Source of the DNA: Priapulus caudatus
Lineage: Eukaryota; Priapulida; Priapulimorpha; Priapulimorphida; Priapulidae
NCBI RefSeq assembly: GCF_000485595.1
Contig: NW_014577114.1
Span: 513,961 to 577,960, forward strand
Direction of reading: 5' to 3'
Length of the DNA: 64,000 nt
Below, piece by piece: positions 1-11,384 of the stretch (position 1 is its first letter; the number at the start of each line of letters is the position of its first letter). Below the pieces are notes generated by a model. It saw only the letters and a program-made list of their open reading frames with translations, searched no databases and had not been told where the DNA came from. The translations under genes were made by a program, and so were the position numbers.

Positions 1-480
1 CCTAACATATATTAGCATTTTAATTTCAGAAGTCATCAACTGAATATCGTAGCGCAGGATTCAGGATACACGAATCACTGCAATTCTAGCTTGCATAGAA
101 CTATATCTAAATTCTGTCTATTTTAGGAAAGGCATACTGCGAGGCATTTAAATGAATGAAATGTAGACCTTTCTTTGCGGTGCAAAAGGCTTGAATTCTG
201 ATGTGGCGCCGATGGCATGGGATCTACTACCTGTCATTATTAATTCCTGTGTCTTCGTTTGAAAACTTAATCTGCCGAGGTCTTTGAAGTAGTGTAGGGT
301 AAACTTGGAGGCTCCTAGGGACAGTTGGTTTGCTCCGGACGCTAGCACGGCATTGATGCATCCTGTGCTTCATTCGCTGGGACTGCCTTGAGGCGCCAAC
401 CTTCTAGTATTGTCGCACTGAGATGAAACTTTAAGGAAGGGTTTTCCAGCCAGTCGATGCTCTCCCTTTCCCTTGTTTAG
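1..480 (-). pseudogene. LINE endonuclease fragment (left copy)
   Basis: This stretch aligns base for base, with many small indels, to the minus-strand EEP endonuclease start of the LINE at 6937-7353. Shared words include the blocks around AATTTTAATTTCAGA, GGATTCAGATAC and AATGAATGAAATGTAGACC. The left copy carries many extra single bases relative to the right copy, so no long endonuclease frame survives here. The window edge cuts it. It belongs to the same unit as the SGNH frame that follows. The dense indels may reflect poor consensus quality at this end of the assembly rather than biology. Confidence 0.75.
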
Positions 481-494
481 TTTGATGAAGTCCG

Positions 495-1001
495 TCATGG
501 GAGTGTAGAAGTCCCGCTGCCTCGCCGGCGGAAGTCTGCCCAGTTGTCTAGAAACTTTATCCTACTTGCCTTGCACATGTTGCGGATGGTGTGGTTGATG
601 GACATCAATTTCTGGTTGATGTCTTTAGATCTGAAACAAGGTATTGTACCTGAAACTACTAGCTTCCCTGTTATATCTTTGCTGCTGGCTTTTATAATTA
701 AACTTTGTATTTCCTTCCTAGCTACCTCTAGATCCTTGTTTAGAACATCATTAACCCCTACATGCATAACTACTGTGCCCTGGCTATCTGAAACATTTAC
801 TATCCTATCTAGTCTTTCCTCTATATCTTTTGCTCCAGCCCCTCCAAAAGTCACAACACACCTATCATTTCTATCCCCATCATTGCAAATAGCTTTTACA
901 GTTTGCCTAACTATTGAGTCCCCAATAACTAAAAGGTTGTTTAGGTATCCAACTTCCTTTGAGTTCCTTGACGATGTATCTACTATTTTCTCTTGCCCCA
1001 T
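495..1001 (-). pseudogene. LINE SGNH/GDSL-esterase domain (left copy)
   Basis: The minus-strand frame encodes an SGNH-hydrolase domain of the type found at the N-terminal side of CR1/L2-like LINE proteins. Visible blocks are LVIGDSIVRQ (block I, nucleophile Ser), VMHVGVNDVLN (block III, G-x-N-D) and the conserved PCFRSKDINQKL stretch. The last block (D-x-x-H) is lost because the frame ends in FRRRGSGTSTLP. The right copy at 7358-7786 keeps it as YSHDGLHLNRKGG. In LINEs this domain is thought to act in lipid or membrane association of the ribonucleoprotein; that role is inferred. The copy is frameshifted and inactive. Confidence 0.85.
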
Positions 1002-1595
1002 CTCCGTTGGAGGGTCCCGGAGTATCTTGTCTTCCGACTCTACTACCCGGGTGTAGGCCTACTAATGAATTGTGGGGTCGGGAGTGTGCTACATGACGAT
1101 TTTTGGAGGGGGGTGGGGGTCAAATAATAATGAAGTGAATGTAGGGGCCTACATATGGTGCCATGTCAATGATTGTAATGGGTATATCTCTGAAACCAAT
1201 TGTCCGATTTGACTCAAATTTGGACTGTGTATAAAGATCTAGCAACTGAAGAAAATAAAGTTATCACCGGACCCGTGGGATGCTGCTATGGCAACGGTTG
1301 CTAGGGGCAACCATACAATATACAGGAGAAAGTCCTGATTATGTATTCAAATGAATTTTTCAAATAATTTTCCTTTAAACGATAAGAAAAAAACTTCTTT
1401 GAATATTCACCAATTTTGTATATAGTTTTACCCATAATGCACTGGGAAGCTGATTCTCAAGGCAGCCATCTTGGATTTTCGTCTACATGAGGTACGTTGC
1501 TTTCTCTATTTTTTGTGTTAAATATTTATTTATAGCCACATTTTATTATTAATTACAATGGAAAACATTCTCTAAAGCATTAGAATATCTAGAAA
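1002..1595. other. Flank shared with 7.95-8.53 kb, no gene
   Basis: About 600 bp that recur nearly unchanged at 7930-8527, beyond the 5' end of the LINE. I see no coding frame. It contains a G-rich run near 1108-1120 and an AT-rich part near 1510-1560. Its presence beside both LINE copies shows that the duplication unit is larger than the LINE. Confidence 0.7.
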
Positions 1596-1908
1596 CTAGA
1601 GCACTCGGAGAGCACAGACCTCCGCCAAGGCAGCTGAATTCTCTCAATGTGAAATTTTTTATTAATTAATTAAGTGGAAAAATTAATCAATTAATTAATT
1701 AATTAAATAATTAATTGGATTTGGATTGGTGCGAGCGTGCAGGTGGGGGAGGACTGTGGTTGCCCCTTAGCCTGTGGTTGCGTGTTTTGTAAGTCTACAG
1801 GCAGCGCACCTAGCGGAAGTGAACTGAAACGTGCATGGTAACACACAAACCAACACTCAAAAACTCGCCGGTGAAAACATAACCCCCGCCATGCTCTTGG
1901 CGGAGGTA
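1596..1908 (-). mobile_element. Non-autonomous Helentron-like element (copy 1)
   Basis: Read on the minus strand, the element starts at about 1907 with ACCTCCGCCAAGAG followed by GGTTATGTTTTCACCGG. It ends with CTTGGCGGAGGT, a short hairpin (GTGCTC-TCC-GAGTGC) and TCTAG at 1596. The start and the subterminal end are inverted copies of each other, which is the asymmetric terminal inverted repeat known for Helentrons. The same ends bound the 8.1 kb autonomous element at 43824-51933. The interior (about 310 bp in total) is AT-rich, with TTAAT runs, and has no coding capacity. Confidence 0.75.
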
Positions 1909-1941
1909 AAAATGTCTTTTACGCCCCAAATAGAATAAATA

Positions 1942-2053
1942 TTGCTTGTTAAGATGAAAGATGAACGGCAACAAATAGTAACCAACGAAGACAAGTTGTC
2001 CGATAGTTTGAGAAGATGCAAGGACACCATGAACGTTAATGAAGAACTTGTGT
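1942..2053 (+). pseudogene. Truncated N-terminus of FEN-like/CXC gene
   Basis: About 36 codons (KDERQQIVTNEDKLSDSLRR, then CKDTMNVNEEL) are identical or nearly so to the start of the gene at 8873-11384. Similarity stops abruptly after the codons for NEEL; the following bases are unrelated. This is the right-hand breakpoint of the direct duplication. It is a non-functional remnant. Confidence 0.75.
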
Positions 2054-2065
2054 TAGACCTATTAC

Positions 2066-2290
2066 AGCAAGAAACGTTCGTTCCCAACGTATTCCTTGAA
2101 GCAGTTTGCAATCCTACCAAAAACGTTATTATGTCGTTTTTAGAAACGTTTTTAAGAACCTACACATAACCTTATTACTACGTTCGTTCTCAATGTTTTT
2201 CATTGAATCATTTTGTAACAACATCAACAACGTTAATAAAACGTCGATAAAACGTTTTTGGTAAATGTTTTTTTAGGAACCTACATATAA
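2066..2290. repeat. AACGTT-rich low-complexity tract
   Basis: The palindromic hexamer AACGTT and its extensions (AAAACGTT, AACGTTTT) recur many times in about 220 bp, together with a repeated phrase AACCTACA(C/T)ATAACCT at about 2157 and 2279. There is no coding potential. It looks like the body or end of a small repeat, directly adjoining the duplication breakpoint. Confidence 0.5.
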
Positions 2291-3880
2291 CCTCATAAAT
2301 AACGTTGTGTTGAGAGAGCGATTGTCTCCGCCGATAGAGCACGCGCTAAGGTGCAGCTCTTCGTAGGCATGTCATCATCGCCATGTGTAACGAATAGGAG
2401 GTGATATGGTGAAAAAGATTACCTGCAATAGGCGACATACATGACTAAAAATCGGTTTAATCAGCAGAAGGTTTTTGCGAGAAACCACAATGCCACCGTC
2501 TGAATTGACATTTTAGGTGACACCATGTATGCTGTGAACTAAAACATACTTATTTTTTCTGTAAACAATCTTTTATTGACACTAACGTGGAATTGCGATT
2601 TAGTTTAGGACAAAAAATACCCGTCGCCTGCACATCCCCGACTGTTACAGGAATGCACACCGAGCGAGGCGCCTGCCTATACACGGTCGAACGCAAAAAT
2701 AACGCGTATAGGGATACACAACAAACGCATTATTTCACCGATCCCAGCGCTCGATCATTGGTTGATTTGCGCGCATAATACCTGAGAGAGTGATCAGCGA
2801 AGAAGAGAAAATAGAACGAACACAGACGTAGTGTGTTGGTGAATGAATGTGTGTAACTCATCATAAGAGCCGTGTAGAAAGAACGATGAACTGTTATCCT
2901 ACGCCTACTTTATACCATAAGGGATGGACAACATTCACCAACCACGAGTGTGCTTTAGTCTACGACTGTTAGCACTACGCGGCTACGCCGTCTAAAGCAG
3001 AGTAGTTCAATGTCACAGATACCTCTTTTGCTTGCTCTAATATCTGCTAGAGCAGTATTGCATTTCTTTATGTTAGTGTTCTTCTAGCTTCGCGGGTGTG
3101 CCTATTCGAGATTCTGTGCATATTTAGCACAACAGTAGCCTTCCGCCTTGTCCGCACGCAGACGTTATAACTCCGCTTTGCTAATCTGAGGGTGCGGGTT
3201 TAACGCACCATTAACGCACCATGGGTAACCCCATTACTGGGTTCTGCGACGGCTCGAACTACCTTCCGCCAAGAGTTTAGGCAAATATAATATTTCTATT
3301 TTTTTCATTTTTTTTATTCGGTAATATTTGCCACTAGCGCACTCTTAATTTGCATTATGTGCGCATCTAGATCCCCCGTGAACATCTAGTTAGATGCCCC
3401 GTGAATGTCTAGCAAGCATGATAAATGAGAGTGGTATTGTCGTGTCATTGTGCTATTTCGTCAATTGACGTAGCCATGGTGACCGGTCCACCGCTGTTGT
3501 GTTTGAAACGGGATCCAACTACTTCATTTCTATTCATCCATCATATCTATTATTCATCATTACTATCTATATATCTACTATCCAACTACTGCATCATTTA
3601 GCTAGTAAAAGTTTCGACCGGAGTCTGGGCATTGAAAATGTGGTCATTTAGCATGAATAAAATGTATGCTGTGTATGTCGAAACTCCCCGAGTACCGTAT
3701 ATCTAATTATTAATTTATGTCCAATGCCAATTCAGAGCTTCGCTGACTATAGACACCCTCTATAGTCGAGCAGCAGAATCAGAAACAAGGCCCTAAATAA
3801 GGAAATCGTAGCACCCCCACTACACAATTGGTGTGACTTCATATTATGGTAGAGAAATGCCTACAGAATAAGTTTATTGA
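2291..3880. other. Intergenic, no gene seen
   Basis: Single-copy-looking sequence between the left duplicate and the LINE tail. A 63-codon open frame at 2587-2778 has no recognisable features. Around 3185-3230 there is a GGTGCG...CGCACC palindromic patch, not a tRNA. Nothing else could be supported. Confidence 0.5.
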
Positions 3881-5039
3881 GGGTTTTTTTATTTTTTTAT
3901 TTATTTATTTAGGCAATTATCCATCATATACAATACATTGCATACTTTTACAATAAAAATTTGAATTCATAAAATTGGATAATTACCAAGGATATATACA
4001 CAAAAAGCATGACTAGCACACTTATTTACATTGTGGTCCTTGCATGTTTTGCATATGCTTAATTGAATCTAACAATTGTATAGCTACTATCAGAAACAAA
4101 CTATTGAAATATACAGATTGTAGTTTAATCGTCATACAATGGTACATTTCACAAGACGATACAAACTTTTCTTATGCCTAATTTCAACCGAATTCTTTTA
4201 GTGAAAAACATACTCCTCTGCCTCTAATGATTCTACTTTTCCATCAGACATTTCTTAACACTATACTTAAAACTAGAATAAACAGAATTTGTCCTAACTT
4301 GCTGTGGTATAGAGTTCCAAGCTTCAATTGCAGTATAAGTAAAGAGTTTTTCCCACTGCTTCCCACCTCGGTTTAAAAATAGACATCTCACCTTCCCTTG
4401 TATTGAAACTATGGACTTCTGACGTTAACATGAAACCTTCTGTCATATACTGTGGGCCGAGATTATGTTATATTTTAAAAACCCTATTGACCTTCAGTTG
4501 CATTACACTAAACTCTACAGGTAACCCAATTTACAGCCTTGAACTCTCTAGCACCTATGTGTGCTCTAGAACCTGGTTGAGAACACATCTAATAGCTTTA
4601 TTTTGACACACTTGCAGCTTAGCCCTTGTGCGCTTTGTGAGACTGCTGTACCATATGCTGCTTGCATAGTCGAAGTGACATTGAATTAGGGCAGAAACTA
4701 GTAATCTTTTACATGCCGTGTTTAAATACTTAGCTTTTCTGAAAGAAATTTCAAATCTATTGTTAATCTCTTTTTACAACCTTAATTCCCGTTTATCTCA
4801 CCACTCATGGTGTCTTCCAAGTCTTATTCCTAGATACTTAACTGTATTTTTATGTGCAATTGCCACCCATTACATCTGATGTCCAGTTTTGGATTATCCC
4901 TGAGTTTGTGTTTAGTTCCAAAAATATATTTTCAAATTTTTCCAAGATGCCAAGGATAAATTATTATCGTTGAGCCATTTTATTAATGAAATGCAATTCT
5001 CTACTTAATTCTTCCTGTATAGCCTGTACTCTGTCCTGT

Positions 5040-5315
5040 AACTACTAAGGCCGAATCGTCAGCATATAATAAAAGCTTGACGTTAATTGCCTTTGCCATG
5101 TCATTCAATATAAATCAGAAATAACAGAGGACCCACAAAATCGAGTCTTGTGGTACTCCACATGCAATAGGGTCCTTATTAGAGAGGTATCCTCCTACAT
5201 CAGTTATTTGGCTTCTACCAGAGAGCATAAGCACCGAACCATTTAACAGCCCTGATATCCATTTCCGATAGTTTTTTAGCTTGGCTAGTAGAATTTTATG
5301 GTCAACGGTGATCAA
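5040..5315 (-). pseudogene. LINE reverse transcriptase fragment
   Basis: The minus-strand translation contains TVDHKILLAKLKNY, then CGVPQDSIL (usually GVPQGSxLGP) and, about 30 codons later, LLLYADDSA. These correspond to RT finger/palm motifs, with the catalytic YADD at 5049-5066. A stop falls between the GVPQ and YADD boxes, and the flanking regions are frameshifted. The enzyme would have primed cDNA synthesis at a nicked target; this copy cannot. Confidence 0.85.
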
Positions 5316-5392
5316 AAGCTTTTTGAAGATCTATAAAACCATACCAGTTAGATTTCCTTTGTCGTCGATTTCCTATATTAGATTTTCCTATA

Positions 5393-5454
5393 TTCATCTA
5401 ACTGATATTATTTCGTAATGAGTCGTCATTACGAATAATATCAGTTTAGATGAA
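5393..5454. repeat. Short inverted repeat inside LINE
   Basis: Arms of about 28 nt (TTCATCTAACTGATATTATT.. and its complement) are separated by GTCG, with two one-base indels between them. It lies in the RT part of the LINE, where the protein frame is interrupted, so it is probably a small insertion or fold-back. Confidence 0.7.
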
Positions 5455-6936
5455 TTAAACTTGTGTCAGTTGAAAATTTTGATCTAAAAGCCAGATTGGA
5501 ACTCGTACAGTAAGGAATTTTCTAATTAAATATTTCTGCTATTTGGTATAGGCTATTCGCTCCAAAACTTTGGACATGACACTTAAAATTGCAACAGGCC
5601 TATAGTTTCGGGTTCTGTTTTGCTATTCTTTTTATGTATCGGATGACCCTTGCTGCCTTCATGTCATCAGGGATTTTTCCTTGGATGAATGACATGTTGA
5701 TTACATGTGGTAAGAAGCTGAGCAAATAACGTTTGATCCATCTTTTATAAATTTTGCAGGAATATTATCTAACCAATAGCCTTAACGTATTAATGTTTTT
5801 CAGCACCCGTAGTACCTCTTCCTCTCCCACCGTTTGTAAAAGTAAATAATTTTCTACTACGCCTTTGTCCCTATAATAATTTTGAAGACTAATCTCATCA
5901 TACGTCCCTTCCTTTTGTTGTAGATCGTTCACGACAAGTTTGAGCCACACTTGTGTGAAATACTTATTAAAATTATTTGCAACAATTGCTTGTCAAACAT
6001 ATATTTTCTCCAATTTTAGCCCCAATCCGCCAAGTTACTGTTCCCTATTTTTCATCCCCCATACTCTTTAAAGTCTGCCATAATTTTTTAGGGTCTTTTT
6101 GTGGTCCTCAACCTTTTACGGAATAGTAATTATGGCTTTGCTTTCTTAATTTTATTTTGAACTTTGTTTCTAAGCAATTTAAAATACTTGTAATGTAATT
6201 TCATCTTTACTCCTCGTTATAAAGCAGTAATTTTCTGATTCTTTCCAGAATAAGCTCCTTAATCTCGCTATCAAACCATGGCTCAGTTCTTTGTTTTATT
6301 CTCACTTGTTTAATAGGGGCGACAGTGTCAATGGCCTCTAGGAGGTATTTTTTGAAAAATTTTCCATGCAAGCTCTATAGAATCCACATTAAAAATGTGT
6401 ACACCATTGCTTCTCTTTTTATTATCTCTAAATACCTCTGCGACTATATGTTTTTAAGATCTAATTCTCGCTAGTTTTATGCTTACCTATAACCTGTCTA
6501 GAAGTTTTCCTAGTACAGTAAGTTAAACATGATCACTCACTCCTTGGCTATGATGCCCAATTGACTAATTTGAGTGCATCAGAAACCATTATTAAAATCG
6601 ATGGCGGACTCACTTATATTAGTTACTCTTGCGTCGGATAGCGATTAGTTGTTTGAGATCATATTGGTAGCAGTAATCTTTAAGAGCCTTAAGCATTCTA
6701 TCACAGTTTCCCGTTGTTTTTCTAGAACGTTAAATTGAAATCATCTAATATAATAATTTCCTGCTCATTGAACCTGTCAGCATTTATACTAATATTTCCA
6801 ATAGTTCGAAGAAGTTGCCTTGTTTTGGTGTCGATAGCATACCCCGGTCAATATTGGTTTCGATGCTTGGTATAAAGATATCAACCCATATAGCTTCTTA
6901 GCCCCACTTTATCCATATCAGTTCTTATATTATATG

Positions 6937-7353
6937 CTAAATCATTCCTGATGAAAATACATACCCACCACCTGATCTATCTCTATCCCGCCTTTCTACA
7001 CTATAATTTTCAATTTTAATTTCAGAGTCATCAACTGAATCATCTAGCCAGGATTCAGATACCGCAATCACTGCAATTCTAGCTTGCATAGCAATATATC
7101 TAAATTCTTCTATTTTAGGAAGGATACTGCGAGCATTTAAATGAATGAAATGTAGACCTTTCTTTTGGGAAAAGCTGAATTCTGATGTGGCGCGATGGCA
7201 TGGGTCTACTCCTGTCATTATTAATCCTGTGTCTCGTTGAAACTTATCTGCCGGGTCTTGAAGTGTAGTCAGCTTGGAGCTCCTAGGGATTGGTTCCTCC
7301 GACGCTAGCACGATTGATGCATCCTGTGCTTCATCTGATGCCTTGAGGCCCAA
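6937..7353 (-). pseudogene. LINE EEP (AP-like) endonuclease domain, right copy
   Basis: The minus-strand frame contains FIHLNARSILPKIEEFRY, then VIAVSESWLDDSV and YSVERRDRDRSGGGYV. These match the N-terminal half of the exonuclease-endonuclease-phosphatase domain of LINEs: catalytic N in LNARS, catalytic E in SESW, and the RRDR-GGG loop. The frame ends shortly after GGGYV; the second half is not intact. It lies directly downstream of the SGNH frame on the same strand, as expected for a CR1/L2-like protein. Confidence 0.85.
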
Positions 7354-7357
7354 CCTT

Positions 7358-7865
7358 CTAGTTTTCCTGATGAACTTTAAGGAAGTTTCCAGCCAGTCGA
7401 TCTCCTCCCTTCCTGTTTAGGTGAAGTCCGTCATGGGAGTAGAGGTCCCGCCTGCCCGCGAAGTCTGCCCAGTTGTCTAGAAACTTTATCCTACTTGCCT
7501 TGCACATGGTCCGGATGGTGTGGTTGATGGACATCAATTTCTGGTTGATGTCTTTAGATCTGAAACAAGGTATTGTACCTGAAACTACTAGCACTTCCCT
7601 GTTATATTCTTTGCTGCTGGCTTTTATAATTAAACTTTGTATTTCCTTCCTAGCTACCTCTAGATCTTTGTTTAGAACATCATTAACCCCTACATGCATA
7701 ACTACTGTGCCCTGGCTATCTGAAACATTTACTGTCCTATCTAGTCTTTCCTCTATATCTTTTGCTCCAGCCCCTCCAAAAGTCACAACACACCTATCAT
7801 TTCTATCCCCATCATTGCAAATAGCTTTTACAGTTTGCCTAACTATTGAGTCCCCAATAAACTAA
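7358..7865 (-). pseudogene. LINE SGNH/GDSL-esterase domain, right copy
   Basis: Better preserved than the left copy. The frame reads TFGGAGAKDIEERLDR, VMHVGVNDVLN, VSGTIPCFRSKD and YSHDGLHLNRKGGDRLAGNF, so the G-x-N-D and D-x-x-H blocks of an SGNH hydrolase are present. The GDSIV block lies just upstream, around 7850, beyond a one-base insertion (CCCCAATAAACT against CCCCAATAACT in the left copy). In LINEs this domain precedes the endonuclease, as here. It is inactive because of the frameshift. Confidence 0.85.
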
Positions 7866-7965
7866 AAGGTTGTTTAGGTATCCAACTTCCTTTGAGTTCC
7901 TTGACGATGTATCTACTATTTTCTCTTGCCCCATCTCCGTTGGAGGGTCGTGGAGTATCTCGTCT

Positions 7966-8527
7966 TCCGACTCTTCTACCCGGGTGTAGGCCTACTAATG
8001 AGTTGTGGGGTCGGGAGTGTGCTACATGACGATTTTTGGAGGGGGTGGGGGTCAAATAATAATGAAGTGAATGTAGGGGCCTACATATGGTGCCATGTCA
8101 ATGATTGTAATGGGTATATCTCTGAAAGCAAATTGTCCGATTTGACTCAAAATTTGGACTGTGTATAAAGATCTAGCAACTGAGAAGAATAAAGTTATCA
8201 CCGGACCCGTGGGATGCTGCTATGGCAACGGTTGCTAGGGCAACCATACAATATACAGGAGAAAGTCCTGATTATGTATTCAAATGAATTTTTCAAATAA
8301 ATTTTCCTTTAAACGATAAGAAAAAAACTTCTTTGAATATTCACATAATTTGTATATAGTTTTACCCATAATGCACTGGGAAGCTGATTCTCAAGGCAGC
8401 CATCTTGGATTGTCGTCTACATGAGGTACGTTGCTTTCTCTATTTTTTGTGTTAAATATTTATTTATAGCCACATTTTTATTAATTACAATGGAAAACAT
8501 TCTCTAAAGCATTAGAATATCTAGAAA
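7966..8527. other. Duplicated flank, no gene
   Basis: The counterpart of 1035-1595, with the same G-rich run near 8038 and the same AT-rich end. Short open frames here are shared with the left copy and look non-coding. Confidence 0.6.
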
Positions 8528-8838
8528 CTAGAGCACTCGGAGAGCACAGACCTCCGCCAAGGCAGCTGAATTCTCTCAATGTGAAATTTTTATTAATTAA
8601 TTAAGTGAAAAATTAATCAAATTAATTAATTAATTAATATAATTAATTGGATTCGGATTGGTGCGAGCGTGCAGGTGGGGGAGGACTGTGGTTGCCCCTT
8701 AGCCTGTGGTTGCGTGTTTGTAAGTCTACAGGCAGCGCACCTAGCGGAAGTGAACTGAAACGTGCATGGTAACACACAAACCAACACTCAAAAACTCGCC
8801 GGTAAAAACATAACCCCCGCCATGCTCTTGGCGGAGGT
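8528..8838 (-). mobile_element. Non-autonomous Helentron-like element (copy 2)
   Basis: Duplicate of the 1596-1908 element with the same ends: minus-strand start ACCTCCGCCAAGAG near 8838, and end with CTTGGCGGAGGT, hairpin and TCTAG at 8528. It was copied as part of the segmental duplication rather than by a separate transposition, since its flanks match those of copy 1. It lies about 35 bp upstream of the FEN-like/CXC gene frame. Confidence 0.75.
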
Positions 8839-8872
8839 AAAAATGTCTTTTAAGCCCCAAATAGAATAAATA

Positions 8873-11384
8873 TTGCTTGTTAAGAAGAAAGATGAACGGC
8901 AACAAATAGTAACCAACGAAGACAAGTTGTCCGATAGTTTGAGAAGATGCAAGGACACCATGAACGTTAATGAAGAACTTGCCGATCGGTTTAACGTTGT
9001 GTGTAAAGACGTGGCCGCCATTCTTCAGCTCTTTAAAGAGTTCAAGCGAGAATCATGCGTATCATCGCAACTCTTTAACTTTTGGAACAGTTACATAGAA
9101 ATTGTACTGGTCCTGCTGAGATTTGTCAGGGCAGAGCGCGAAGGTAATTGGTCACTTCACCTTGCTGCAACAGCAGAGATGCTTCCACACTTCTGGTCTG
9201 TGGACCGCCCCCAACTACTCGAGATGGATTCCAATTTACCTTGCAGATATAAACAAGGTGAGCAAGAAGGCTCCTGAGGTTCACCAAGAATTTCTGCAAG
9301 GGAAACACTGTGTTAGCAGATATTCTCAGGCATTTCCGCAAGTCTGGACTGATATGGATTTAGGGCGGACAGTCAATCGTGACTCCAAGACAAAAGGGTG
9401 TATTGTCAGTATAACACAGAAGTCTGGTGCAATGCAGAAGTGGTTTCTTACCGCCCACGAGAGAGCAGCGATTTCCGCAGCAACCAAGGAGATGTGCAAT
9501 GCTGGCGAGGGCAATGAACGAGTAGGCACGCACAAAGAAAGAGGAAAACAGAGGCTAAAGAGGGACAAAGAATATGTACAGAAACTACTGTCTACCGTCA
9601 ATGACATTATGTAAAACCCATTTACAGTGGTGAATAAAGATAGTAATGGAGTAGTAAAATTGTCAAATCTTGCTACTGGTGTGGTTATGCCCTCAAATCC
9701 CTTGGCTTGGTAGAGAAAAAAGGGAAACCTTTATCAAAGAGAGGGTGGACATCAACGAAACTGGATTTTGGCAGCCCATTTCTCGTCTCAAGGTAAAAAC
9801 CTTCACAAGCTTGTCCAAGAAGAACACAGCCAAGTCTGCTGATGAACGATCCATCACCGTCAATGCCGCCAGAGACCTGTTTGGACAATTGCTGATAGTT
9901 TCTAACTCAAGGAAAATTGACCTGAGGGAGGTTTTGCGCTATGAGTTATCATCAGTTCCATTTTCTTTAGCGCATGCAGACGGAACACTCAAGAAGACCG
10001 TGAAGAGTACCCTAATGACGGACCTTGAACGCCTTACAGATATACAGCCAAGGCTCCCATTGGACAATGGTTTGTCTACAGCACACATCATCGATGGCAT
10101 GGCACTAGTGCAGATGCTGCAATCATCTGGCGCTCGTACATTTGGTGAGCTCGCTCAAAACTACTTCAAGGCCATCACTTATCCTTTTGGGAAGGATAAT
10201 TGCTCGCGTGTCAATGTTGTTTTCGACAGGTACGATAAGGAAGACTATTAAGGAAGCAGAACGAAAAAGACGAGGGTCATCATGCAGATATGAAGTCAAA
10301 ATATCCGGAAAGCAGACACCAGCGCCAAAGAATTACATCAGGAATCCAAAGAACAAATCTGCGCTGAAAGTGTTCCTTTGTAGTAGTTGGACTGAGCTTG
10401 CGCAGTCAAGCTTGATGCCAGGACAACAACTAGTTCTAGCTGGTGGTTACGAGGATAGTAGAGTTACACGGATGGTCATCAGAGGAAATAGCTGCAACCT
10501 TAGTTCACTAGAAAGCGACCACGAAGAGGCGGACACACGAATGTTGCTGCACGCACAGTCTGTATATAACGACTACAAGAGAGTAGTTATACAGTCACCG
10601 GACACAGATGTGGCCGTGCTTTGTATACATGCATTTGCTGCTTTGCCGTGTGAGCAATTGTGGTTTCGCACTGGTGTGACAGACAAGCTAAGGTATATAC
10701 CCATTCACAGCACTGTAGACAAACTAGGCGAAGAGCTGTGCTCCTTGCTTCCTGGATTGCATGCATTGACAGGATGCGACACTACTAGTGGTCTATGCCA
10801 GATTGGTAAGAAGAAGGCATGGAAGGTAGTCAAGAATAACCTTGCAGTGCGCACTGGTCTTGTGAGTCTTGGAGAGGCGACACCCCCCATCTGATGACAC
10901 TGTCGTTATATGTGAGCGATTCATTTGCTCAGCATACACATCATCAACGAAAGCTGGTAGTAAAGCAGATGATGTTCGCTATTGGATGTTTTTCCAGAGA
11001 AAGCAAAAGAATAAGGGTCTTCTACCAACCTCCAACAGCCTTTATCAATACATTCTGCGAGCCAACTACCAGACCCTTGTGTGGAAGAGATGCCTGACAC
11101 CACAACAGCAGCTGCCCTCTCCTATAGGAAATGGGTGATCGAGAACAGACGATGGAGAACTTCAGCCTGTGCTCATGACAAAGGACCCAGCTCTTACTGG
11201 CCTTATCGAATTGACGACATGTAAATGTGACAAGTCCTCATGCTCAAGAAGCAACTGTTCATGCAAAACAAATGCAATGCCATGTACTGAGGCATGTAGA
11301 TGTATGAGTGACGACAGCTGCTGCAACCCATTTAATACGCAATCAGTTACTTCAGATAGGGATGACAGTGATGAAGAACAATAG
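8873..11384 (+). pseudogene. Multi-copy gene with FEN1/PIN-like core and CXC tail
   Basis: A protein of roughly 800 residues can be followed through four frame changes (near 9205, 9615-9670, 10240 and 10885) and one in-frame TGA at about 11136. The N-terminal part reads LRFVRAEREGNWSLHLAA, PEVHQEFLQGKH and QVWTDMDLGRTVNRDSKTKG. The middle has DHEEADTRMLLHA, QSPDTDVAVL and LHALTGCDTTSG, an acidic pattern like XPG/FEN1 nucleases of the PIN-like superfamily. The C-terminus is a Cys-rich CXC (Tesmin/TSO1-like) domain: CKCDKSSCSRSNCSCKTNA and PCTEACRCMSDDSCC. From memory, similar proteins occur in many copies in cnidarian, crustacean and other invertebrate genomes, which suggests a mobile element, but its class is unclear. 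There is no ATG at the 5' end of the first frame, which is preceded by a stop. The function is unknown; nuclease and DNA-binding roles are inferred. Confidence 0.75.

Larger units (their letters stand above)
3881..7960 (-). mobile_element. Degenerate CR1/L2-like non-LTR retrotransposon
   Basis: On the minus strand the order is SGNH esterase (7865-7358), EEP endonuclease (7353-6937), a long decayed middle, reverse transcriptase with a YADD box (about 5315-5040), and a 3' tail of TAAATAAATAAA type ending near 3881. The order and motifs are those of CR1/L2-clade LINEs, which transpose by target-primed reverse transcription. Numerous frameshifts and stops make it inactive. The 5' boundary is uncertain because the same sequence continues into flank in both duplicated copies. 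The 5393-5454 inverted repeat interrupts the RT region. Confidence 0.85.

Noticed and set aside
544-1056. Plus-strand open frame of 170 codons (and its twin at 7473-7865)
   Set aside because: It is antisense to the LINE SGNH domain, which has the real motifs on the minus strand; the plus frame has no domain signal.
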